The position numbers and the translations under genes are program-made. A stretch of DNA of 64,000 nucleotides, from assembly GCF_000383515.1 (NCBI RefSeq), contig NZ_KB911486.1, positions 1-64,000 of the forward strand, given 5' to 3'. Within the stretch, counting starts at the first letter, position 1. Every line of letters starts with the position of its first letter. The stretch is from Mesomycoplasma hyorhinis ATCC 17981. Its GTDB lineage: Bacteria; Bacillota_I; Bacilli_A; Mycoplasmatales; Metamycoplasmataceae. The notes beneath the pieces were generated by a model that had not been told where the DNA came from, searched no databases, and saw nothing but the letters and a program-made list of their open reading frames with translations. Shown in pieces: positions 39,414 through 48,766 of this stretch.

Positions 39414-39872
39414 ATGACGCAAACAGAAAATAAAAAATACCCTTTTAGTAAACGCAGAATTCATAGAATGGAAATTATTAGTTTGCTTTATTCTTATGAA
39501 CTATTTGACAATAAAATAAACACTAATGAAATATTCAAAAACTATGACTTAACAAAAGAACAAATTAAAATTTTAGAAGCAATTGAAAAAAAATATGAAA
39601 TTTTTCAAAAATTAATTATCAACTTTTTGGGTTCAAATTGAAGTTGGAATCGGATTTTACCTTTAGTTCGTGCAATTTTATTATTAGGTTCTTTTGAACT
39701 TTTAGTAAATGATAACAAAGTTGTAATTAATGAAATGGTTCAAATGATTAAAGACTACACTTTAGAATCCGATAAAGAATATAAATTTGTAAATGCAGTA
39801 TTGGATAAAATAAATCAATTTTATGAGCAAGAAAATCTTAAAGTATATAAAAAAACAACTCAAGAACACTAA
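39414..39872 (+). CDS. nusB: Transcription antitermination factor NusB
   Basis: A 152-residue all-helical RNA-binding protein used in rRNA antitermination. It begins with KRRIHRMEIISLLYSYEL and has the C-terminal VRAILLLGSFELL and VVINEMVQMIKDY of the family. The ATG follows deoB by 9 bases. Its last 50 bases overlap the next gene in another frame. Confidence 0.88.
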
Positions 39873-40254
39873 AATATGAACAAATTATAAAAAATGTTTT
39901 AGAAACAAAAAACAGAGATTTCCTTTTGTTTTTTTAGATGAACTTTTTGATTTAGAACTTTCAGAAGAGGAAATTTTACTTTTTGAATCTAATCTTGTTT
40001 TAGTTAAATCAGAAGAAAGTTTTAAAAAACAAATTTTTGATTTTTTCAAACAAACTCTTTATAAAATAAATCATAAATTGCTTCTTTCTAATTTAGCAAC
40101 CTTTATTTATTATTCCACTAAACACAACAAGAAAAATAACTTCGAAAATGAAGCAAAAAGAAGAAATTCTTTTAATAATTTTTCACTTTTAATGGTGCAT
40201 GTTTCTTCTGATTTTAATTCATATGTTATTAGTTTACTAAAAAAATTTAAATAA
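39823..40254 (+). CDS. Hypothetical basic helical protein overlapping nusB
   Basis: A 143-residue open frame starting at ATG 39823 inside nusB, with UGA as Trp at residue 19. The N-terminal 35 residues are strongly basic (MSKKILKYIKKQLK and onwards); the rest is predicted helical with DELFDLELSEEEILLF near 45 and SLLMVHVSSDFNSYVISLLKK at the end. There is no signal peptide or membrane segment. There is no clear ribosome site at the start; translation may be coupled to nusB. I do not recognise the family. The stretch between nusB and tlyA is otherwise empty, which supports a real gene. The true start could lie further in. Confidence 0.55.
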
Positions 40255-40260
40255 ATTATT

Positions 40261-40977
40261 ATGAAAAAAAGCATTAAAGAATACTTAATTGAGAAAAACT
40301 ACTCCAATGCTGAAATTTTAATTCGTTCAGGACAAGTTAAAATCAATAATGAAGTGGTTTTCACTCCTAGTTTTTTAATTAAAGATAGCGATGAAATACT
40401 AATTGAGCAAAAAAAAGAATTTGTTTCTCGTGGTGCTTATAAATTGCTCGCCGCTATTGAAGCTTTTAAACTAGATTTTGAAAATAAAGTTATTCTTGAT
40501 ATCGGTGCATCAACAGGTGGTTTTTCACAAGTTAGTTTAAATTATGGAGCAAAACTAGTTTACGCTTTAGATGTTGGTAAAAATCAACTAGATTACAAAT
40601 TAAGGCAAAATTCGAAAATAAAATCTCTAGAACAAACTAATTTAAAATCTATTTCAAAACAAATGTTTGAAGTTGAAATTGATAAAGTAGTTTGCGATGT
40701 TTCATTTATTAGTTTAAAAGAAGTTTATAAAGTTGTTGAGCATATTCTAAAAACTAATGATGATTTGATTGTATTATTAAAGCCTCAATTTGAAGCTTCT
40801 TCAAAATACGTTGAAAAAGGTGGTTTTGTTTTAGAACAATTTCATCCTTTTTTAATTGATCGAAGCATATCACAAGCTAGTGAACATAATTTTAAATTTA
40901 TTGATAAAATTACTTCTCCAATTAAAGGACAAAAATCAAAAAATACAGAATATATTCTTTGATATAAAAAAACATAA
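40261..40977 (+). CDS. tlyA: TlyA-family rRNA methyltransferase
   Basis: A 238-residue protein with an N-terminal S4 RNA-binding domain (residues 1-60, SNAEILIRSGQVKINNEVV) and an RrmJ-like methylase domain: VILDIGASTGGFSQVSL near 80, VVCDVSFISLKEV near 143 and LLKPQFEA near 172. TlyA enzymes methylate riboses in rRNA and were first named as haemolysins. The stop shares its last A with the ATG of csd. Confidence 0.9.
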
Positions 40978-42128
40978 TGAAATCTTATAAAAAACAATTT
41001 CCTATTTTAAAAACAATTACATATTTTGACTCAGCTGCTTTAGTGCAAAAACCACTATCAGTAATTAGAGCAGGTGCTGAATTTTATACAAAATTTGCCA
41101 TTAATAATCATTCAAAAAATTCTAAATTAGGCTTGATTATTGAAGAAAAAATTGCAACTGTGCGCAAAAAAATCGCTAAATTAATTCAAGCCCAATCAGA
41201 TGAAATTATTTTTACTTCAGGAACTACTGAGTCAATTAATCTCTTTGCTTTAATGATTCAATCACAAATAAAAGCTAATGATGAAATTTTATTGAGCAAA
41301 TATAATCACACTTCTAATTTAATTCCTTGATTTAATATAGCAAAAGCAACAAAAGCTAAAATAGTTTTATCTAATAATTTAGAAAAAGATATTAATAAAA
41401 AAACAAAAATTATTGCTTATTCACAAAAAACTAATAATATAAATATAATTTTTGATCAAGCAAAAATTTACAATTTAGCTTTAAAAAACAAGGCTATTGT
41501 AGTAAATGATGCAACTCAAGCTATTAATTCTCAAGAAGTAAATTTTAATTATTTTGATGTTGTTGCTTTTAGTACAAATAAATTATACGGACCTACAGGT
41601 TTAGGAATTTTAGCTATAAAAAAACCGCTTTTAGATACTTTAGAACCTATAAAAACAGGTGGAGGAACAATTTCTACTATTATTGATAGCCAAAATTGAA
41701 ATTATTACAATAATGTAAACAAATTTGAAGCAGGAACACTAAATTTATCAGCTATTTGAGAGTTTGAAAATGCACTAAATCTAATAGAAACTATAGGGAT
41801 TGCAAATATTAAAAATTATTTAAAAAAACTTTCTTTTTATCTTTTTGATCAATTAAGTCAAATTGAAAACATACAAATTTATAGCAAAAGAGGGGATAGT
41901 ATAATTTTATTTAATATTAACAACATACCAGCACAAGATATTAGTTCCTATTTAGGACACAATGATATATATGTTCGAAGTGGAACTTTTTGTGCACCAT
42001 TAATTTCTCAAATATTAAATCAAGATTCTTTTGTCAGAGTTTCTTTAGCACTTTACAATGATAAAAAAGATGTTGATAAATTAGTACAATACTTAAAAAA
42101 ATACGAAGGGTTTTTAGATTTTGTATAA
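40977..42128 (+). CDS. Cysteine desulfurase (SufS/Csd type)
   Basis: A 383-residue PLP enzyme that takes sulfur from cysteine for Fe-S cluster or thio-cofactor assembly. It has FTSGTTESINLFAL near residue 80, the PLP Asp/Gln stretch VVNDATQAI near 178, the lysine site FSTNKLYGPTGLGIL near 203 and the catalytic-Cys loop VRSGTFCAP near 335. It forms a pair with the scaffold gene that overlaps its end. Confidence 0.9.
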
Positions 42129-42543
42129 CGATTTTAACTACAGAAGAAAAAAAATTTTAGAAACTTATTCTAATCCAAAAAATAAAGTTCAAGAATTAAA
42201 TCCAAATTGAAAAACTATTAATTCTTTTAGCACTTCTTGTGATGATAATTTAGATTTGGCTTTAAAAATAAAGGAAAATGCTGTAGAAGATGGCCAATTT
42301 AGAGCCAGGGGTTGCTCACTATTTATAGCTTCGAGCGACATTTTACTTAAACAAATAAAAAATAAAACATTTGAACAAATTCAACAGCTTTTTGTTGATT
42401 ATGAGCAAATGTTAGATACTCAACAAATAAACAAAAAATTAAATGATTTAAATGTTTTTGTTAATACAAAAAATCACTTAAATCGACTTGAATGTGTCAA
42501 ATTAGCTAAAAATGCGATTAAAAAAATAATAGAAGAAAACTAA
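42121..42543 (+). CDS. IscU/SufU-type Fe-S scaffold protein (TTG start)
   Basis: A 140-residue scaffold or sulfur acceptor. The start chosen is TTG at 42121 (YNDFNYRRKKILETYSNP), the typical family N-terminus; no ATG precedes the conserved start, and GAAGGG lies 9 bases upstream. Three cysteines sit at the expected places: TSCDDN, ARGCSLFIASSD and LECVKLA. It overlaps the cysteine desulfurase gene by 8 bases. With so few Fe-S proteins in mycoplasmas, SufU-like sulfur transfer is an alternative role. Confidence 0.82.
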
Positions 42544-42545
42544 AT

Positions 42546-43274
42546 ATGGAAGAAAAAATTCAAAAATTAATTTCACAAACAGGCTATTGTTCACGAAGAA
42601 ATGCTGAAAAATTGATTTTACAAAATCGAGTTTTTGTTAATAATCAACTAGCAACAATTGGACAAAAAGCTTCTTTTGATGATGAAATTAAAATTGATAA
42701 TCAAATACTTAAAAAAGCTGAACATATTTATTATGCTTTTTACAAACCAAAAAGAGTGGTTTGCACAAGAGAAGATAATTTTAATCGTAAAAAAATCATA
42801 GATTTCTTTCCTAAAAAAAAATATTTGTTTCCTGTTGGCCGTCTGGATTTTAATACAACAGGAATTATTTTATTAACTAACGATGGTGAATTAGCTAATA
42901 AACTAATACATCCCAAATTTCAAATTGAAAGAACTTATTTAGTACACACCAATGGTGATTTAAGTGATGAGCAAATTAATTTTGCTAATAAAAATGTAAT
43001 TAAATTAAACAATGAAATTAATTCAAGACAAATAATTAAGAAAAAAGCAACAAATAAATACATTGTTAAACTAAAACAAGGTTCAAATCATCATGTTAAA
43101 AGACTTTTTGATCATTTTCAAATAGAAGTTTTAGATTTAAAAAGAGTTCAATTTGCATCTATTAATCTTGCAAATTTATCACTTGGTCAATATCGAAAAT
43201 TAACACCAAAAGAAATTAAGTATTTAAAAAAATTAACTAATGCAAAAGCAAAAACTAACTTAGCTGTTGATTAA
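42546..43274 (+). CDS. rluB: RsuA/RluB-family pseudouridine synthase
   Basis: A 242-residue enzyme that converts uridine to pseudouridine in rRNA. An S4 domain (residues 1-60, QTGYCSRRNAEKLI) precedes the catalytic domain with the conserved motif GRLDFNTTGIILLTNDG near 100 (catalytic Asp) and IERTYLV near 130. Whether it acts on 16S (RsuA) or 23S (RluB) cannot be told. Its 3' end overlaps the convergent engB gene by 20 bases. Confidence 0.88.
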   Translation: MEEKIQKLISQTGYCSRRNAEKLILQNRVFVNNQLATIGQKASFDDEIKIDNQILKKAEHIYYAFYKPKRVVCTREDNFNRKKIIDFFPKKKYLFPVGRLDFNTTGIILLTNDGELANKLIHPKFQIERTYLVHTNGDLSDEQINFANKNVIKLNNEINSRQIIKKKATNKYIVKLKQGSNHHVKRLFDHFQIEVLDLKRVQFASINLANLSLGQYRKLTPKEIKYLKKLTNAKAKTNLAVD

Positions 43275-43809
43275 TAAAATTATTTATTTGACTAATTCCT
43301 ATTTTTTTAGCAGAAGAAACTAAAAAGCATTCATAATTTAGCTCTTGAATTGCTTTGGTAATTTTATATTTTTGACTTTGATTGATTTTATCAATTTTTG
43401 TAGCTATTATTACCACATTTCTTTTGAGTTGCTTTAGAAAATCAAGCATTTGTAAATCTAAAGATGTAATTCCTACATTAGAATCAATAAGTACAAAAGT
43501 TATTTTTAAATTAGTTCTTGATTTGAAATATTCTTCTAACATAGAAGAAATTAAAGATTTTTGTGAAATAGAAATTTTTGCAAATCCATATCCAGGTAAA
43601 TCAACAATTACTTGTTTTTGTTGATTATAAAAAAAATTAATTAACTGAGTTCGTCCTGGTTGTTTTGAAGTTTTTGCTATTTTTTGATTTGCTAATGCAT
43701 TAATTAAAGAAGATTTTCCAACGTTAGACCTTCCAATTAAACAAATTTCTTGTGCTAAATGTTCAAATCAAGAAAATTTATCAGCAGCTGATTTTATAAA
43801 TGTTCACAT
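43255..43809 (-). CDS. engB: Ribosome biogenesis GTPase EngB (YsxC)
   Basis: A 184-residue GTPase for large-subunit assembly. It has G1 GRSNVGKSS near residue 26, the EngB signature SKQPGRTQLINFF near 48, G3 DLPGYGFAK near 70 and G4 TKIDK near 133. Start ATG 43809 is preceded by AAAGGAAAA. The tail overlaps rluB on the other strand. Confidence 0.93.
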
Positions 43810-43854
43810 AATTTTTCCTTTGTTTTTAAATTTTAAGTTAATATAAAAATAATA

Positions 43855-43897
43855 AAAATAAAAACCAGAAAATTATTTCGTTTCTGGTTTTTATTTT
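43855..43897 (-). terminator. Terminator of the pta-ackA operon
   Basis: A 17-bp perfect stem (43855-43871 with 43881-43897, core AACCAGAAA/TTTCTGGTT) around ATTATTTCG. On the minus strand it starts 13 bases after the ackA stop and ends in a U run, upstream of engB. Confidence 0.9.
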
Positions 43898-43909
43898 CTT
43901 TCTTTTTCT

Positions 43910-45118
43910 TTATTTTGAGAAGATTTTTAAAGCGTTTTGTGCAATTAAGAGCTCTTCATTTGTTTTAATTACAAATACATTTAAATCTGATTCTTCTGTT
44001 GAAATTTTTTCTACATCTGCAAATTCAGATAATGGTTTTTCATTAACTACTTTATCGATTACGATATTAAATTTAGGAAAATTAATCTTGCTTAAAATTA
44101 AACTTCTAACAAGAGCTGCATTTTCTCCAACACCACCTGTAAATACAATTCCGTCTATGTCTTTTCCTATTTTATTAATGTAATTTACTAAGTAGTCAGC
44201 AATTTTTTGTGTATATAGTTCAAGTGCAAATTCAGCATCTTTATTTCCATCTTTTCTTGCTTGAAGTAAGTCTCTAACATCAGAAGAAATTCCAGAAACA
44301 CCAAAAAGACCTGATTTTTTATTTAACATATCTATGAATTCATTAAGACTCATTTTTGTTTCATTTACTACAAATTGATGAATGGAAGGATCAATATCTC
44401 CACTTCTTGTACCCATCATAACTCCAGCAAGAGGAGTAAGACCCATTGAAGTATCAAGTGATTTTGATTCTTTAATAGCACATAATGAAGCACCATTTCC
44501 TATGTGTAAATTAACAAAATTTACTTTGTCTCTTTTAAATATTTCTTCCATTTTGTTAGTTATGAATTTATGACTAATTCCGTGAAAACCATATTTTTTG
44601 ATGCCATGATCTTTTGCAAAACGTGAGTTAATTGGATATGTGTGGTTTACAGCTGGAATACTTGTGTGAAATGCTGTATCAAAATTAGCTGAAATTTTTA
44701 CTTTAGGTAAAATTTTTTGAATTGCTTTAATGGTTTGCACAGCTCCTGGATTATGTAGCGGAGCAAATTTTGAAAGATCTTCAATAATTTGAATTTCTTT
44801 AGATGTAAGTGCAGTTGGACCTGTAAATTCACTACCTCCGTGCACCACTCTAAATCCTGCAATTTCGATATCATTAACATCTTGAATAATTGCATTTTGT
44901 AATCAAATCTTAATTAAAATTGACATTGCTTCTTTATGATCTACTACATCTTGATCTTTTAATCAGCTTTGATTTCCTAATTTTGTTTTAAAAAATGAAC
45001 CTGCTATTCCAATTCTTTCAACAATTCCGCTTGAGTGTAATTGCATATTTTCTTTAGAAAACATAGATCATTTAATAGAAGATGATCCTGCATTGATAAC
45101 TAAAATTTTACTTGACAT
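43910..45118 (-). CDS. ackA: Acetate kinase
   Basis: A 402-residue enzyme that makes ATP from acetyl phosphate, a main energy step in mycoplasmas that ferment sugars or pyruvate. It has the phosphate motifs VINAGSSSIKWSMF near residue 6, GFRVVHGGSEF near 87, FDTAFHTSIP near 146, HIGNGASLCAI near 206 and FTGGVGENAALVR near 327. The ATG overlaps the pta stop (TAATG). Confidence 0.95.
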
Positions 45119-46074
45119 TATTTTGTTCCTTCTGCTTGTAGTGCTGTAATTAATGCTGTGTTGAAAATATCTTCAACTGTTGAACCTCTAGATAAATCAT
45201 TTATTGGTTTTGCTATGCCTGTAATAATTGGTCCAATAGCTCCAAAACCACCTAGACGCTGAGCAATTTTATATCCTATATTTCCTGCATTTAAATTAGG
45301 GAAAATCAAGACATTTACTGGATCTAAATTCATTTCACCTTTGTATTTTGCTTTTCTAATTTCTAAATCCATTGCTGCATCGAACTGAATTTCACCTAGA
45401 GCTTTTGTTGAAGCATTTTCATTATAAAGCTTTGTAGCTGTTTCTACTGCTTCTGCTTCTAAGCTTTTACCTGAACCTGAAGTTGAAAATGATAAAAAGG
45501 CAACATTTGGATTAAAACCTAAATTTTTAGCAAATAAAGTAGCATTATGTCCTATTTCAGCTAATTGTTCTGAACTAGGAGAAATATTTACTGATATATC
45601 ACTAAAAATAAATTTTTCATTATTTTTGTGCATAATCATAACTGAAGAAATTGTTTTAATTCCTTTAACTGGACCGATAACTTTAAAAGCTGCTCTTAAA
45701 ATATCTGCTGTAGGAAATTCAAGCCCTCCAATTACTCCGTCAACCAAACCTTTTCTTAATAACATACATGCATAAAAAGGAAGGGTTTTCATTGCTTTTA
45801 ATGCACCTTCTTCTGTTTCTTTTCCTTTTCTAAATTCAAAAAATTCCTTTGCAAATAATTGAATCTTTTCTTCTGATAATACTTCTAATTCAACACCTTC
45901 TGAATCAAACTGTGTTTCAGAAAGAAGAATTGGATGAACTAATCCTTGAGATTTTAAATTTTTTGCCGCTTTAATAGCTCTTGGATCTTTTCCATCAATT
46001 ATTAGGATTTTTTTAACACCTGATAATTTTTGATTTGATAAAACTAAATTTTCTAATTCTTTTTGATAACTCAT
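45118..46074 (-). CDS. pta: Phosphate acetyltransferase
   Basis: A 318-residue enzyme of the short Pta type that converts acetyl-CoA and phosphate to acetyl phosphate. Conserved stretches are LVDGVIGGLEFPTADILRAA near 114, FLSFSTSGSGK near 190, GEIQFDAAMD near 232 and FPNLNAGNIGYKIAQRLGG near 265. It starts with an AAAGGACAA site and is followed immediately by ackA. Confidence 0.95.
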   Translation of the reverse strand: MSYQKELENLVLSNQKLSGVKKILIIDGKDPRAIKAAKNLKSQGLVHPILLSETQFDSEGVELEVLSEEKIQLFAKEFFEFRKGKETEEGALKAMKTLPFYACMLLRKGLVDGVIGGLEFPTADILRAAFKVIGPVKGIKTISSVMIMHKNNEKFIFSDISVNISPSSEQLAEIGHNATLFAKNLGFNPNVAFLSFSTSGSGKSLEAEAVETATKLYNENASTKALGEIQFDAAMDLEIRKAKYKGEMNLDPVNVLIFPNLNAGNIGYKIAQRLGGFGAIGPIITGIAKPINDLSRGSTVEDIFNTALITALQAEGTK

Positions 46075-46192
46075 AATTGTCCTTTAAAAATGTAAAAAAT
46101 TAATTTAAATTATAAATTAAAAAAGTTTTATGTTTAAAAATTCAACAAGATAAAATAAAAATAAATAAATTTTTAAATGTTAATTTTTGTGG

Positions 46193-46198
46193 TATTAT
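46193..46198 (+). promoter_or_regulatory. Promoter -10 box of tRNA-Arg
   Basis: TATTAT preceded by TGTGG, 10 bases before the mature tRNA start. No clear -35 is seen. Confidence 0.45.
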
Positions 46199-46208
46199 AT
46201 AGGAGCGT

Positions 46209-46285
46209 GGTCGCGTAGCTCAGTTGGATAGAGCACGAGCCTTCTAAGCTTGTGGTCAGAGGTTCGAATCCTCTCGTGATCGCCA
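46209..46285 (+). tRNA. trnR: tRNA-Arg (anticodon UCU)
   Basis: The acceptor GGTCGCG pairs with CGTGATC, including G-U pairs. The D arm is GCTC/GAGC. The anticodon stem CGAGC/GCTTG holds the loop CTTCTAA, anticodon TCT, reading AGA/AGG. The T arm AGAGG TTCGAAT CCTCT and an encoded CCA complete it. AGA is the main Arg codon in these AT-rich genes. A T7 run follows. Confidence 0.96.
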
Positions 46286-46366
46286 TTTTTTTATTGCCTT
46301 TTTTACAATTTTATTTAAAATTTAAGCAAAATTTAGTGAATTTTTAAAAGGAAATGTAAAAAATTA

Positions 46367-48742
46367 ATGAAATATAAATTCAAACTTCTCTTGCTAGCTT
46401 TAGCTCCATTGAGTATAACAACATTGATTGCTTGTCAAACACAAACTCAACAAACAAACAAACAAACACAAGAATCAACAAATGCAACAAATTCTAAAAA
46501 ATCAGCAGAATCTAGTGAATCAAATGCTGCTAATTCAACTCCAATAGTTCAGCAAAAAAATGTGGAATTTAAAGGATTTTATAATTTTAAAGACTTTATT
46601 GAACCTAATAATGGATTTGTTCATAAAAATTTCTTTACTAAAAAACTAGAAAATAATAAATTCGAAAAATTTTATAGATTTTATAACTTTATTTATGAAG
46701 ATAAATGAAGAAAAAAGAACAACAAATTCTACTGAACAATTGATATTAATGAAATTGAAAAAGTTTTAAACAAAGACAAAAATGTTGAAAATCCTACTTT
46801 ATGATTCTATGTTGATGTACGAGATAATATTGAAGATTTAGATAAATTTCACACTTCTGCAACTGATAGAGCTGTTTTTTCAGGTGTTCCTAAATTTGAG
46901 TTTAAAAATCAATTAAATTATATGCCATTTGGAAGTCAAAATAAATATAATTCATTATCTTTTTCTATAGGAATTAGCTTTAATTTTGAAGAATTTTTAA
47001 AACAAAAATATGCAAAATTTGAACTTAAAAATAATTATGAAATTGAAGCAAAACTAGAAAATAACGAGATAAATTTTTATCTAAATAATTCAAAATCAGA
47101 ACTTAGTGACGATATAACTTATGTTAGAAATCTTTATCAAAATTATCAAAATCAATTAGATAATAACAAAAAAGAAACAAATTCAAACACAAACGATTCA
47201 CAATCTGAACAAGAAAACAATGTTGAAAAACCCAACACAAAACTTATAATGCCAAATAATTCCTTTGTGTCTTTGTCTTATATAACAGATAACAAAGAAA
47301 ATAAGACTTTGCAAAAATATGTTTATCCTAGTCAATACAATCAAGAAACTATTAAATATGACAAAGAGGATAAAATAATTCCAAATGACGATAAAAGATA
47401 CCAATGATTACCAAAAACAGTGGATATTTTTCCAGATGATTGAGTTAGTTTAGTTGATCCAGATCCTTCAAAAACCTTCAAAAAGAACCCAAATGCATTT
47501 GATAAATCCACTCAAGAAGCAGAAATTTCTTTTGATCATCCTTTAACTAGAAAATTAGATAATAACTTTGTCAACTCATTAGAAAGAATTCTTCCTTATA
47601 ATAAATTCGATCCAGAAATTAATGATTTACAAATAAGAAGTTTTGGAAATCGTGGAACTTATACAATGATTTCCAAAGTAAAACCAAATGATGACAATGA
47701 TCAAAGATACTATGTCTTATCCAATAGACATGTTGTTGATTCTATTTGATCTGATGTTGATTATAATGAACCAAAAGAAACAAGAGAGGAAAAATTAAAA
47801 AGGGCAAAAACCTCAACTTATAATTGACCACTAAAAAATGGCGAAGAATTAACTAATAATTTAATTTATAAAGTACCTTTAAAACAATGAAGTAAAAGAC
47901 CTTTGTATGGAAAAACAGAATTTGAAACTAAATATAATGTCTCAACTTCTAATTTCTTTGATAGTTTTTTAAAAGTTGTTTGAGTTCCTAATAGTATCAA
48001 AACAAAACCTGCACAATTCAAGGATAATCCAGAAGAAAACAACACTAATGACACAATCGATATTGCAATTTCCACCATTGATTTAAAAGTTGTTTTTAAA
48101 CTTCTCGATAGAGCTTTATTTGATCAAACTTCTTCACTTCCTTACATAACTGATCCAGCTAAAAAACAAGAAAAACAAAACATTATTGATTGATTAACAG
48201 GAACCAAAGAAGATTTAGAAAAATGAAAAAACCTCAAACCACTTAAATTTGGTAATGATTTTGCAAATCTAAACAACGGTGATTATTTAACTAATTTTTA
48301 CATTTCAGCTTATCCAAGACAAAGAACAAATGTTGTTTACAAAATTAACAAAATTAACTTTTTAGAATCTAGAATTTCTTATCATAATGATTATTATTTA
48401 AACATTCTCGGACCCGATGGCAAACCAGATTTAAACCAACCTGGGCCAGCACGTGGAAATGGATTAATAGGTGGAGCTTCAGGTTCATTAATTGTTGATC
48501 AAAAAGGTTATATTCAAGCAATTCATAGTTTAGCATTAGATACTTTTGGTAGTTCATATGAATTCAACAATGCTACCGATGTTGCATACCCTTTTATAAG
48601 TCATTTAAGAGATGTTATTTCCTATGATAAAAACAATCCAAATACATTTGGTTCTTGATTAAAACAAAAAGCTGAGAGCGATCCAGAACACTTCGAAAAA
48701 CTAGATATTTATATAAATCCTCAAAAATACTGAAAAAATTAA
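46367..48742 (+). CDS. DUF31/MIP-like surface serine protease lipoprotein (intact)
   Basis: A 791-residue lipoprotein: signal peptide 1-22, lipid-bearing C23 in LIACQT, then a low-complexity Gln/Asn/Thr/Ser linker to about 65. A trypsin-like catalytic set is visible: H455 in LSNRHVVDS, D565 in TIDIAIS and S705 in GGASGSLIV. This is the DUF31 pattern, the family that includes the mycoplasma immunoglobulin protease MIP. MIP works with the binder MIB; no MIB gene lies here. Cleavage of host antibodies is thus only a possibility. The frame is open with several UGA-Trp codons. A close relative in broken form follows after 24 bases. Confidence 0.82.
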
Positions 48743-48766
48743 TAAAAATAGTAAAATTTTAAGTTA

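Noticed and set aside
39851-40254. A frameshifted hypothetical gene joined across a T7 run
   Set aside because: A plausible-looking frame (YEQIIKNVLETKNRDF) runs into the T7 run, but it has no start codon. The frame from ATG 39823 is open to the same stop without any shift.
43382-43624. Plus-strand frame opposite engB
   Set aside because: It lies opposite the conserved GTPase, has no ribosome site and no recognisable content.
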